Source: Pandoraea pneumonica (lineage in GTDB: Bacteria > Pseudomonadota > Gammaproteobacteria > Burkholderiales > Burkholderiaceae). Taken from it: a stretch of DNA of 64,000 nt. Position 1 is the stretch's first letter; every line of letters begins with the position of its first letter. The stretch is from positions 2,032,773 through 2,096,772 of the forward strand of contig NZ_CABPSK010000001.1 in the NCBI RefSeq assembly GCF_902459645.1, in the 5' to 3' direction. This document shows positions 27,185-35,411 of this stretch, piece after piece. The position numbers were made by a program, and so were the translations under genes. Under the pieces are notes generated by a model, which made no database searches, was not told the origin of the DNA, and was given only the letters and a program-made list of their open reading frames with translations.

Positions 27185-27207
27185 GCGGATTCCGCTTCGG
27201 AATCCGC
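27185..27207 (-). terminator. Hairpin directly after the YXWGXW gene
   Basis: GCGGATTCC/GGAATCCGC with a 5-base loop starts immediately at the stop codon of the minus-strand gene; the following TCAGCACTTAAAAC is only weakly T-rich, so its terminator role is probable and not certain. Confidence 0.55.
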
Positions 27208-27576
27208 TTATTTTGGCGCGCGAATTTCGTGAATCGTGCCCGGGCCCCAGCTCGTGGGTGCCCATTTGCCATCGCGCAGCGTCCACTCGTGCGAGGCGGT
27301 CTCTTCCCAATGCGGTGGCGTGTAACGCATGCCCGGCCGCTTGGTTTCCATATGCCCGTCGATCCAGTCATAACGACCGGCCGTCCACTGCCAATAACCG
27401 GGCACCCAGAACTGCGTGCCGGTGGCCGCGGGCGGGTTCTCATGGCGCGGCGGCGGCGGTCCGCGATCGACCGTCACATCGGCCAGCACGGGTAGGCTGG
27501 CCAAACACAGCGCGGCAGCGAGGGCACGCATGAGCATGCGTGCGGAAGACGAAGAGGACGGTGACGAGAACGACAT
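27208..27576 (-). CDS. YXWGXW-motif exported protein
   Basis: A 122-residue protein. From the ATG at 27576, MSFSSPSSSSSARMLMRALAAA runs into a signal peptide ending near LPVLADV. The mature part has the aromatic repeat of the YXWGXW family: FWVPGYWQWTAGRYDWIDGH and PPHWEETASHEWTLRDGKW. Such proteins occur in the envelope of many beta- and gammaproteobacteria; function is unknown. An upstream Met at 27639 would add 21 residues and spoil the signal peptide. The gene stands alone. Confidence 0.8.
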   Translation of the reverse strand: MSFSSPSSSSSARMLMRALAAALCLASLPVLADVTVDRGPPPPRHENPPAATGTQFWVPGYWQWTAGRYDWIDGHMETKRPGMRYTPPHWEETASHEWTLRDGKWAPTSWGPGTIHEIRAPK

Positions 27577-27722
27577 GCGCAGTCTTGGAAGTCTTGGAAT
27601 GGCGTGGAAAAGTGGGGCCATTGTACCGTCCGTGTCCAACGTATAATCAGCGCCATCCTAAATTCGCCGCCTCGTGCGGATTCCGACGGCACCGCCATGA
27701 ACGGTGACCGCACTTCTCTTAC

Positions 27723-29063
27723 ATGAACCCTGCCCCTGCGAGCGTCGGTCACCGGCAACTCCTTCGTTTGGCGGTGCCCATTGTGCTCGCCAACCTCACT
27801 CAGCCCCTGCTGTCGGCCGTGGATACGGCGGTCGCGGGCCATCTGCCGGGCCCGGCCTATTTGGGCGGCGTCGCCCTCGGCGCACTGCTACTCAATCTGA
27901 TCTTCTGGGGCTTCTCGTTTCTGCGCATGGGCACGACCGGCCTCGCCGCACAGGCCTTCGGGTCGCGCGACGCCGTCGCATTGCGCGACACCCTCTGCCG
28001 TGCGCTGGCGTTGGCGTTCTCGATCGGTGTCGTGCTGCTGTTGTTTCGCGCGCCGCTGGTGTCGCTCGGTGTGTCGTGGCTTGGCGGCAGCGAACAAGTG
28101 CAGGCGCTCGGGCGCGAGTACGCCGGTATTCGCATCCTTGCGGCACCGCTCGCCCTCGGCAATTACGTGGTGCTCGGCTATTTGCTGGCTTGCCAGCGCG
28201 TGCGGCAGGGCTTGATGGTGCAGGTGTTCATCAATGTGGTGAACATCGTCGCCGTACTCGTGTTCGTGCGCGGGCTGCACTGGGGCGTGGCAGGCATCGC
28301 CATCGCCACCGCGCTTGCCGATGTGCTGGGCTTCGCCCTCGGCGCATGGCTGTTGTGGCTGGCGCGCACGCCGGGGCTGCCCCCGCTGCGTTTGGCGGCA
28401 CTGGTCGAACGCAGCGCCCTTTGGCGGCTGCTGCGGCTCAATCTCGACATCTTCCTGCGCACGTTATTCCTGCAACTGGCGTTCGCATGGTTTGCCCGCG
28501 TGGGGGCACGGCTTGGCGATACGACGCTGGCGGCCAATGCGCTGCTGCTCAACTTTCAGACGTTCATGGCGTATGGCCTCGACGGCTTCGCGCATGCGGC
28601 CGAAGCGCTGGTCGGCGCGTATGTCGGTGCGCGGCAACGCGAAGCGCTGCTGCATGCGATTCGCTTGTCGCTCGGCTGGGCGCTCGGCTGTGCGGTGGCG
28701 TTCGCACTCGTCTATGCGGTGGCGGGCGGCGCAATCATCGACACGCTGACGGACCAGCCCGCATTGCGGCTCACGGCGCGTGAATTTCTGCCGTGGGCGG
28801 TCATCTCGCCGATTGTCGCCGTGTGGTGTTTTCAGCTCGACGGGGTATTCATCGGCGCCACTCGCACGCGCGAGCTGCTGAGTTCGTCGCTGATCGGACT
28901 CGTCGTCTTTGGCGCCGTGATGCCGCTCACGCTGGGGGCGTGGGGCAATCACGGTCTTTGGCTTGCGCTGATGGCGTTTCTCGCCACGCGCGGTGTCGTG
29001 CTTGGTGTGCTGCTGCCGCGCATCTGGCGCGGCATGCCCCACGCCAATCTTCAGCGGCCCTGA
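27723..29063 (+). CDS. MATE-family efflux transporter (DinF-like)
   Basis: A 446-residue protein with twelve predicted membrane segments in two six-helix bundles. The start GHRQLLRLAVPIVLANLTQPLLSAVDTAV is characteristic of the DinF branch of MATE, as are FWGFSFLRMGTTGLAAQA and AYGLDGFAHAAEALVGAYVG in the second half. These pumps expel organic cations or drugs using Na+ or H+ gradients; the substrate is unknown. No good ribosome site precedes the ATG. The last 13 bases overlap the convergent phosphatase gene. Confidence 0.93.
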   Translation: MNPAPASVGHRQLLRLAVPIVLANLTQPLLSAVDTAVAGHLPGPAYLGGVALGALLLNLIFWGFSFLRMGTTGLAAQAFGSRDAVALRDTLCRALALAFSIGVVLLLFRAPLVSLGVSWLGGSEQVQALGREYAGIRILAAPLALGNYVVLGYLLACQRVRQGLMVQVFINVVNIVAVLVFVRGLHWGVAGIAIATALADVLGFALGAWLLWLARTPGLPPLRLAALVERSALWRLLRLNLDIFLRTLFLQLAFAWFARVGARLGDTTLAANALLLNFQTFMAYGLDGFAHAAEALVGAYVGARQREALLHAIRLSLGWALGCAVAFALVYAVAGGAIIDTLTDQPALRLTAREFLPWAVISPIVAVWCFQLDGVFIGATRTRELLSSSLIGLVVFGAVMPLTLGAWGNHGLWLALMAFLATRGVVLGVLLPRIWRGMPHANLQRP

Positions 29064-29866
29064 ATGCAGGCGAGCGCCGCAGCGTGCAACTCGGCGTTGG
29101 CAGCCGCTAGCACGCGGCCTTGCGATGCCAGCGTCAGCGGCTGGCCGTCCCAGTCGGTGATGATGCCACCCGCGGCCTCGATCACCGGCGCAACGGCCAG
29201 ATAGTCGTACGTCTGCAAACCCGCTTCCATGACCAACTCGATGTGGCCGCTCGCGAGCAGCCCGTACGCGTAGCAATCTCCACCGAAGCGGCGGCGGCTC
29301 ACCGCCTTCGTCAGCCGCTCGAATTGGGCGTATTCGGCAGCGTCGAAGATGTCGGGCGACGTGGCGTACACGGTCGCCTCGGCCAGCGACGTCACCGGGC
29401 TCGTGGCGCAGGGTTGACCGTCGAAACGCGCCTCGCGCAGACCGGCCACGGCATCGTTCACGCCGACCCAGCGCTCACCCGTCGCGGGAATGTCGATCAC
29501 CCCGACCACGGGGCGGCCGTTGTGCAGCAACGCCAGCAAGGTGCCCCAAAGCGGATGGCCGGTAATAAAGCTGCGTGTGCCATCGATCGGATCGACCGAC
29601 CAGACGTACTCCGCGTCAGGATTGAGCTTGCCGAACTCCTCGCCCCAGATGCCGTGCGCCGGATAGCGGGCGGCAATCTGCGCGCGGAGGGCCGTTTCCA
29701 CTTCGCGGTCGGCAATCGTCACCGGGCTTTCGTCGGCCTTGTCATCCACGGCGAGGCGACGGCGGAACCAGCCGAGCGAAAGCGGCCGCACGGCATCGGC
29801 CAGCGTGGCGGCAAATGCGGCGTATTCGGTAACCGGGGTAGCCGGGGTAGCAGGTGCGGACGACAT
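29051..29866 (-). CDS. Inositol-monophosphatase family phosphatase (HisN-like)
   Basis: A 271-residue Mg-dependent phosphatase. Metal-ligand motifs are all present: GEEFG near residue 75, DPIDGTRSFITGHPLWGT near 93, and GLQTYDYLAVAPVIEAAGG near 220. The shape and GGDCYAYGLLASGHIELV place it near the HisN-type histidinol-phosphate phosphatases, though inositol phosphate and PAP phosphatases share the fold. The ATG at 29864-29866 follows AAGGAGAT; the open frame continues 236 codons upstream but is the shadow of the neighbouring permease gene. It lies divergently to the RarD-like gene. Confidence 0.9.
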   Translation of the reverse strand: MSSAPATPATPVTEYAAFAATLADAVRPLSLGWFRRRLAVDDKADESPVTIADREVETALRAQIAARYPAHGIWGEEFGKLNPDAEYVWSVDPIDGTRSFITGHPLWGTLLALLHNGRPVVGVIDIPATGERWVGVNDAVAGLREARFDGQPCATSPVTSLAEATVYATSPDIFDAAEYAQFERLTKAVSRRRFGGDCYAYGLLASGHIELVMEAGLQTYDYLAVAPVIEAAGGIITDWDGQPLTLASQGRVLAAANAELHAAALACIQGR

Positions 29867-30098
29867 GCACGGATCTCCTTGAGAACGCAGCCCGCGAAGG
29901 CTGCAAAAAATGACAGGCACCGGTCCCATGCCGACGGCACGAGCGGGCAAAACAAGCGCCTCGCGATCATACAATCTGTTGATGACATCTCTCCGAATTC
30001 GGCCCCTACCCAGCGCAAATCGACACAAATTTGCTATGCTCGCGGCCTGACTTCCGGGGTTGCCCCGGCGCCCCCTCCCCCGCTCCCTCAGGATTCTC

Positions 30099-31019
30099 AT
30101 GCTCTCCGGTCGCGGCGTGATGCTCTCGGTTTCGGCATCCGTCATGTTTGCCATGTTGCCTGCGCTTGTGTCGCAACTCACCCCGCTCTCGGGGCTGGAC
30201 GTGTTCGCATGGCGCATCTTACTCACGCTGCCCGGTGCGCTGGTCATCGTGAGCGCGCTCAGGCGCTGGCCGGTGCTCAAGCACACGCTCGCGCACGTTT
30301 TGCACCGCCCCGCCGCCCTCGGCGCGCTGCTGGTGTGCGCGTTACTGCTGGGCGTGCAGCTCTGGTTGTTCGTTTGGGCACCGCTGCAACAGCGCATGCT
30401 CGACGCCTCGCTCGGGTACTTTTTGCTGCCGCTGACGATGGTGCTGGCCGGGCGCACCGTGTACAAGGAGCGCCTGACGCCCTTGCAAACGCTCGCGGTC
30501 GTTTTCGCCATCTTGGGCGTTGGCCACGAACTCTGGTCCACCCGCGCGCTGTCGTGGGTTACTGCGGTCATCATGTTCGGCTATCCGCCGTACTTCATGC
30601 TGCGTCGGCAACTGCGGCTCGACGCCCTGTGCGGCTTCGTGCTCGAAATGCTGATCATGGCGCCAGTGGCCGCCGTCTTGCTCTGGCAGGCATGGCCGCA
30701 AAACGCCATGGTTCTCAGCGAGCCCCGGTTCTGGCTGTGGCTGCCCGCGCTCGGGCTGCTCAGTGCCAGCGCACTGGCGACGACCTTCGGCGCGGCGCGC
30801 CTGCTGCCGATCGGGCTGTACGGCATTCTGGGCTATGTGGAACCGGTGCTGCTCTTCGCGGTGTCGCTCTTCGTGCTGGGCGAGCCGTTCACGGCGCAGG
30901 GTTTGTGGACTTATGTACCGATCTGGATCGGGGTCGCGCTCGTCGTTTTCGACAGCTTGCGCACCTTGCGGCGGCAGCGATTGAGCGCCCCCGATGGGGC
31001 GCCGGTGTCCGGCGCCTGA
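30099..31019 (+). CDS. RarD-like EamA-family permease
   Basis: A 306-residue membrane protein with ten hydrophobic segments and two EamA repeats. LDVFAWRILLTLPGALVI near the N-terminus, LGYFLLPLTMVLAGRTVYKERLTPLQ in the middle and PIGLYGILGYVEPVLLFAVSLF near the end are characteristic of RarD and related permeases. RarD overexpression is linked with chloramphenicol sensitivity in E. coli; its natural substrate is unknown. Start at ATG 30099 after CAGGA; the TTG at 30060 would add a polar arginine-rich leader. The small lipoprotein gene follows 46 bases later and may be cotranscribed. Confidence 0.9.
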   Translation: MLSGRGVMLSVSASVMFAMLPALVSQLTPLSGLDVFAWRILLTLPGALVIVSALRRWPVLKHTLAHVLHRPAALGALLVCALLLGVQLWLFVWAPLQQRMLDASLGYFLLPLTMVLAGRTVYKERLTPLQTLAVVFAILGVGHELWSTRALSWVTAVIMFGYPPYFMLRRQLRLDALCGFVLEMLIMAPVAAVLLWQAWPQNAMVLSEPRFWLWLPALGLLSASALATTFGAARLLPIGLYGILGYVEPVLLFAVSLFVLGEPFTAQGLWTYVPIWIGVALVVFDSLRTLRRQRLSAPDGAPVSGA

Positions 31020-31065
31020 GGCGGCAGGCTATACTCCCGAGAGCCAGTTAGGTCAGATAAACACG

Positions 31066-31320
31066 ATGAAAAAACTCGCCAAGATCGCCATGCTGTTGTC
31101 CTCGGGGACGCTCACACTCACCCTCTCCGCCTGCGGATCGTCCGCGCCGCTGTTCACACCGGACGGACGTCCGACCCAGCAGATTCAGTGCTCCGCCAGT
31201 TCCAGCGGCGACTGCGAACAGCGCGCCCTCACCCAATGCGCAGGCAAGCCGTACGACGTGCTCACGCGCGACACGAACGGCGGCGTCGCCAATCTCGTCA
31301 TCGCCTGCCGGGCCAACTGA
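31066..31320 (+). CDS. Small putative lipoprotein (84 aa)
   Basis: MKKLAKIAMLLSSGTLTLTL leads to a lipobox LSAC, so Cys23 would be lipidated and the remaining about 60 residues anchored to the envelope. The mature part has four further Cys (QIQCSASSSGDCEQRALTQC and VIACRAN) that could form two disulfides in the periplasm. I do not recognise the family. It lies right after the RarD-like gene. Confidence 0.75.
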   Translation: MKKLAKIAMLLSSGTLTLTLSACGSSAPLFTPDGRPTQQIQCSASSSGDCEQRALTQCAGKPYDVLTRDTNGGVANLVIACRAN

Positions 31321-31533
31321 TTCAACGGATTTGGCCCTCGGCGCGCTGCCAAACGCTCGATCGCGCTAACGCGCCCCCGCCGGCCCCGCACCTTGACGTG
31401 CGCGCGCCGGCGGTTGGCATTACGATGCGTTATTGCGTGCGGTCAATTCCCCCGCATCCGACTGGATGACTTTCAGTGCACGCGATGCGAGAATAAAACC
31501 ATCCGAATCACCAGCCCTTAAGAGGACGCCATC

Positions 31534-31995
31534 ATGTATGACCGTATTCTGGTATCGATCGACGGTAGTACTCCCTCCAATCGCGCCATCGACGAAGCCG
31601 TCAAACTCGTCGCCCTGAGCCAAGGCAAGATTCGTCTGATCTCTGTGGTCCCCTCCCTCGCCAACGCCTACGCTGCCGGTGCCTACAGCGGTTTCGTGCC
31701 GCTCGAGAGCCAGGAATCGTTCGAGAAGGAAACGAGCGAGATTCTCGCCACGGCACAAGCCGATCTGAAGAAGCGCGGCGTAGATGTCGAGACGAAAATG
31801 ATCTCGCTTGACGCTGGCACCGACGAAATTGCCGATGCCGTGCTGCGTGAAGCGCAGGAATGGAATGCCGACGTGATCGTGCTGGGCACCCATGGCCGCC
31901 GCGGTATCAACCGCCTGCTGCTGGGCAGCGTGGCCGAAACGCTGCTGCGCATCACCACGCTGCCGGTGCTGCTCGTCAAAGCCGCCGATAAATAA
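31534..31995 (+). CDS. Universal stress protein UspA family
   Basis: A 153-residue single Usp domain. It begins MYDRILVSIDGSTPSNRAID and ends with the ATP-binding signature VLGTHGRRGINRLLLGSVAETLLRI (GxxGxxR...GS), so it is of the ATP-binding type. Such cytoplasmic dimers are induced in stress and stationary phase. AGAGGA precedes the ATG. It stands alone and is followed by a strong bidirectional terminator. Confidence 0.95.
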   Translation: MYDRILVSIDGSTPSNRAIDEAVKLVALSQGKIRLISVVPSLANAYAAGAYSGFVPLESQESFEKETSEILATAQADLKKRGVDVETKMISLDAGTDEIADAVLREAQEWNADVIVLGTHGRRGINRLLLGSVAETLLRITTLPVLLVKAADK

Positions 31996-32028
31996 GTCGG
32001 CACGGTAGCCACCGAGCAGTCATCAAAG

Positions 32029-32056
32029 ACGGCACGCCATTGCGGCGTGCCGTTTT
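32029..32056. terminator. Bidirectional terminator, usp / ugpE
   Basis: ACGGCACGCC/GGCGTGCCGT, a perfect 10-bp stem with a 5-base loop, has TTTTG after it on the plus strand and TCTTTG on the minus strand, between two convergent genes. Confidence 0.88.
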
Positions 32057-32067
32057 GCTTTGTGCGC

Positions 32068-32961
32068 TCAGCGAATGCCAGCGCGCATAAACGACTGCAC
32101 AAACTGCCGCTGAAACAGCAGGAAGGCGATGAACAGCGGCGCCGCCGTCATCAGGGTGGCGGCAGTAATCAGCGACCAGTCGATGCCCTGATCGGTCGAC
32201 GAGAACACTTGCAGCCCCACGGTAAGCGGACGCGTCTCGACCGAGTTGGTCACGATCAGCGGCCACAAGAAGTTGTTCCAGTGATGGCTAATCGACACCA
32301 GCGCATAGGCCACGTACACCGGACGCGCCAACGGCACATACACACGCCACAGCACTTGCCACGCATTCGCGCCTTCCACGCGCGCCGCGTCGTCAAGCTC
32401 CTTCGGCACAGTCTTGAATGCCTGACGCAGCAAGAAGATGCCGAACGCCGACGCGAAATACGGCAGCGCAATGCCGAGAATCGAATCGCGCAGTCCCATC
32501 CATGCAATCGTGCGGTAGTTCTCCACGATCAGCACGTCGGGCATCACCATCAGTTGCAACAGCACGATCATGAAGGCGACTTCGCTGCCACGGAACGTGA
32601 AGCGGGCGAACGCGTAGGCCGCGAGCGTGGCGAGCACCAATTGCGCCGCCAGAATGACCGTGACGAGCACAAACGTATTGATCAGATATCGGCCAAACGG
32701 CGCCGCCTGCCACGCATGCACGAAGTTATCAAGCGTGAGCGGTGCCGACAGCGAGAATCGCGTGGCATAGGCCGACGGGTGGAACGCGCTCCACAGCGCA
32801 TAAAGCAACGGCAGCAGCCAGAGCAGGCCAAGCAGCCAAGCCCCAGCAATATCGACGAGGCGGGTGTCGCCCGTCGCAGAAAACGCGGGCAACACCGCAC
32901 GCGGCGGCCGACCGTTGGCCGTGGAATCGAGAGGACGCAGAGGCTGGGCGGGAGTCGTCAT
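32068..32961 (-). CDS. ugpE: ABC importer permease, UgpE-like
   Basis: A 297-residue permease of the CUT1/MalG type with six membrane segments. The EAA loop reads ELDDAARVEGANAWQVLWRVYVPLARPV near residue 200. With UgpA it would form the channel of an sn-glycerol-3-phosphate or sugar-phosphate/sugar importer. Its ATG overlaps the ugpA stop (ATGA). It is the last gene of the operon ugpC-ugpB-ugpA-ugpE. Substrate assignment rests on the binding protein and the Pho-box candidate. Confidence 0.88.
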   Translation of the reverse strand: MTTPAQPLRPLDSTANGRPPRAVLPAFSATGDTRLVDIAGAWLLGLLWLLPLLYALWSAFHPSAYATRFSLSAPLTLDNFVHAWQAAPFGRYLINTFVLVTVILAAQLVLATLAAYAFARFTFRGSEVAFMIVLLQLMVMPDVLIVENYRTIAWMGLRDSILGIALPYFASAFGIFLLRQAFKTVPKELDDAARVEGANAWQVLWRVYVPLARPVYVAYALVSISHHWNNFLWPLIVTNSVETRPLTVGLQVFSSTDQGIDWSLITAATLMTAAPLFIAFLLFQRQFVQSFMRAGIR

Positions 32962-33833
32962 TGGTAGTGCGTGCGCGAGTCGAGCAGACGGAATTTCACG
33001 AAGGCGACAATGGCCAGCAGTGTGAGCAACACCACTGTGAGCGCCGCCGCGTACGACGTGTCCCAGAAGCTGAACGCCACCTGATAGATGTAATACAGCA
33101 GCAGTTGCGTCGCGTTATCGGGCCCGCCGCGCGTCATCACCACAATGTGATCGACCAGCCGGAACGCGTTGATCACAGCATTGATCACGACAAACACCGT
33201 TGTCGGCATCAACAGCGGCCATTGCACGCGGCGGAAGAACTGCCAGCGCGATGCGCCTTCGAGCGCGGCGGCTTCCGCCAACGTCGGCGAGATTTGTTGC
33301 AGCGCCGCCAGATAAAAAATCATGAAGAACCCGGCTTCCTTCCAGATCGTCACGATCATCAGCGCGGGAAGTGCCGTGCCCGGTTGGCCGAGCCAGTTGT
33401 AATCGCTGCCGCCGAACGCTTGCGAAATCTGTGCGATCAGCCCGTATTGCGGCGTGTAGAAGAAGAGCCAGATGTTCGCCACGGCGATCATCGGCAAGAT
33501 CGCCGGGGTGAAGTACGCAAGCCGCAACAGCGCGCGGCCCGGCACTTGGCGATGCACCCAAAGCGCCATGGCAATCGAGATCGCAATCGCCACCGGCACC
33601 GTCACCAGCGCAAACAGCACGTTGTTGCGCAACGCCTGCCAGAACACCGGGTCGTCGAGCAACAGTTGATAGTTCTCCGCCCCCACGTACACCGACGGCG
33701 CCCCTGCACGCGCGGTCGAAAAAAAGCTATGCCACAAGGTGGCCACCGCCGGGTAATGCGTGAAGGCGACGAGCAGCACCAGCGCCGGTAACAGCAGCAG
33801 CCAGGGCACCCAAGAGGAGGAAGTACGGTTCAT
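32958..33833 (-). CDS. ugpA: ABC importer permease, UgpA-like
   Basis: A 291-residue permease of the CUT1/MalF type. It has six membrane segments and the EAA loop AEAAALEGASRWQFFRRVQWPLLMP near residue 195. Its stop overlaps the ugpE start. A 147-base gap with a 58-base imperfect palindrome separates it from ugpB, which could reduce permease expression relative to the binding protein. The ribosome site is weak. Confidence 0.88.
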   Translation of the reverse strand: MNRTSSSWVPWLLLLPALVLLVAFTHYPAVATLWHSFFSTARAGAPSVYVGAENYQLLLDDPVFWQALRNNVLFALVTVPVAIAISIAMALWVHRQVPGRALLRLAYFTPAILPMIAVANIWLFFYTPQYGLIAQISQAFGGSDYNWLGQPGTALPALMIVTIWKEAGFFMIFYLAALQQISPTLAEAAALEGASRWQFFRRVQWPLLMPTTVFVVINAVINAFRLVDHIVVMTRGGPDNATQLLLYYIYQVAFSFWDTSYAAALTVVLLTLLAIVAFVKFRLLDSRTHYQ

Positions 33834-33857
33834 CGACGATCCATCGATTCAGCACTC

Positions 33858-33915
33858 GGGACCGGACACCCCTGCACGTTGCAATTGCGATGTGCTGCCA
33901 GCGTGTCGCGGTCCC
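33858..33915. repeat. 58-bp imperfect palindrome between ugpB and ugpA
   Basis: The arms begin GGGACCG-GACAC and end GTGTC-GCGGTCCC, and the centre is TTGCAATTGC. It could fold into a long hairpin in the intercistronic mRNA. Confidence 0.7.
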
Positions 33916-33943
33916 GCATTTTCAACAAAACAAATTGACGCTC

Positions 33944-33983
33944 AGTGCATCAGCCGTGCATTAGCGGGCATTAGCTGGCATTA
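33944..33983. repeat. Four short GCATTAGC-type tandem units
   Basis: GTGCATCAGCC, GTGCATTAGCG, GGCATTAGCT and GGCATTAGCG follow each other and run into the stop codon of ugpB. The units differ slightly in length (10-11 bases). Confidence 0.7.
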
Positions 33984-35294
33984 GCGCGAGTAAGCACGCA
34001 AGATGCGGTCCGATTCACGCTGTGCGTCGTCGAGCGCCTGCTTCGGCGACTTCGTGCCCGTGAGCGCCGCTTGCAGCGCGTCGTTGAGTGCCTTGGTCAC
34101 GCGTTGATTGTCGTGCGTCGAGAACTCGGCCACGCTGCTGCCAAGCTGATCGCGCGCCACGGCGGCGGCGGGCACCTTCTGCACGTATTGCTTCATCGCC
34201 GGGGTTTCCCACGCAGCCGGCGTCACTGCCACGTAGCCGGTGTCGATACCGAACTGCGCAGCACGCTCAGGCGTGGTGGCCCACTTGATGAAGGTCATCG
34301 CCGCCTGCTTCTCTTCCGGCGTGCTCTTCTTGAACACATAGAAGTTGCCGCCGCCGGTCGGGCTGCCGCCGCGCACCTTCGCGGGCATCTTGCCCACGCC
34401 GAACGGGAACGTGGCGTTGGTGCGAATGTTGGTCAGGTTGCCGGTGGTCGTGTAAATGATCGCGGCCTTCTTCTCGAGGAAGTCCTTCGGCGTGGTGCCC
34501 CACTCGATCGAGCCGGTCGGCATGGCCTTGTACTTTGTGGCGAGATCAACCCAGAACTGGAGCGATTCGACCGCTTGCGGCGCGTTCAGGAATGTCTTGT
34601 TGCCCGACGCGTTCATCAGCTCGATACCCGCCGGTGTCGTGAACGCCTGGAACAGCCAGTAGCCGAAGCCCGTCGACGGCACCTTGATACCCCATTGCGT
34701 CACGTTGCCCGACGCATCGCGCTTGGTGAGCTTCTGCGCATAGGCGGCGAGCTCTTCCCAGTTGGCGGGGGCACGGTCCGGATCGAGACCGGCTTCGCGG
34801 AACAGGTCCTTGTTCCAGTACATCACGATGGTCGAACGCTGGAACGGCACGCCCCACGTGTGGCCGTTGATGCGCGAGTTCATCATCAGCGCCGGGTAGA
34901 AACCGTCGAGCCACTGCTTGTCGGCCGCCGTGTTGGCGACGCTGTCGATCGGCACGACGGCGTCTTCGTCGATCAGCGTGAAGACGTCGGCAGCGGCGAG
35001 CACGGCCAGTTGCGGCGGCGTGCCTGCCTTGGCGGCGGTCAGGGCCTTCACCACGGAATCTTGATAGGTCCCGGCGTAGACCGGCTTGACCTTGATGTTC
35101 GGATGATCTTTCTCGAAGTCGGCGACCAGATCGTTAATGATCTTGGTCACCGGGCCGCCGACGGCCACCGGGTAGTAGAACGTCAGTTCGACCGGCTTTT
35201 GTTGCGCCATGGCCGGGTTGGCCATGGTGCCCATTGTGCCCATTGCCATCGCGGCCAGACTTGCCGCAAACGTTTTCAGAATCGTGCGTCGCAT
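33981..35294 (-). CDS. ugpB: ABC importer substrate-binding protein, UgpB-like
   Basis: A 437-residue periplasmic protein. A signal peptide (MRRTILKTFAASLAAMAMG ending NPAMAQQ) leads into a family-1 binding fold. LTFYYPVAVGGPVTKIINDLVADF, YAGTYQDSVVKALTAAKAG, WGVPFQRSTIVMYWNKDLFREAGLDP and TTGNLTNI follow the UgpB layout, which binds sn-glycerol-3-phosphate or glycerophosphodiesters; maltodextrin-type sugars are the alternative. GGGGAA precedes the ATG. It lies 117 bases after ugpC on the same strand. Confidence 0.88.
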   Translation of the reverse strand: MRRTILKTFAASLAAMAMGTMGTMANPAMAQQKPVELTFYYPVAVGGPVTKIINDLVADFEKDHPNIKVKPVYAGTYQDSVVKALTAAKAGTPPQLAVLAAADVFTLIDEDAVVPIDSVANTAADKQWLDGFYPALMMNSRINGHTWGVPFQRSTIVMYWNKDLFREAGLDPDRAPANWEELAAYAQKLTKRDASGNVTQWGIKVPSTGFGYWLFQAFTTPAGIELMNASGNKTFLNAPQAVESLQFWVDLATKYKAMPTGSIEWGTTPKDFLEKKAAIIYTTTGNLTNIRTNATFPFGVGKMPAKVRGGSPTGGGNFYVFKKSTPEEKQAAMTFIKWATTPERAAQFGIDTGYVAVTPAAWETPAMKQYVQKVPAAAVARDQLGSSVAEFSTHDNQRVTKALNDALQAALTGTKSPKQALDDAQRESDRILRAYSR

Positions 35295-35411
35295 GTCGCT
35301 TGGTTCCCCATGAAAGCGTGGTGGTAAGACTCGTTGTTTTGTGGTGATCGTGAAATCGAGTGCTTGTCGGGCCGCTGTGACCGCTACCCGTTATGGCCTC
35401 GCGGGGCGCAC

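Larger units (their letters stand above)
26416..27207. other. Long AT-richer intergenic region with palindromes
   Basis: About 790 bases without a credible gene; short frames lack ribosome sites and family features. It holds CCGATC/GATCGG followed by TTTT (26553-26573), ATTTGC-AATC-GCAAAT (27073-27088), a perfect 25-base palindrome built on GTGCTGCGGCA/TGCCGCAGCAC (27118-27142) and the hairpin 27185-27207. The part from about 26760 to 27190 is clearly AT-richer than the flanking genes. The promoter of the aspT-asdA operon must lie at its left end. Confidence 0.6.

Noticed and set aside
29867-30574. N-terminal extension of the phosphatase frame
   Set aside because: The extension overlaps the RarD-like gene on the other strand; the ATG at 29866 has an excellent ribosome site and matches the family start.
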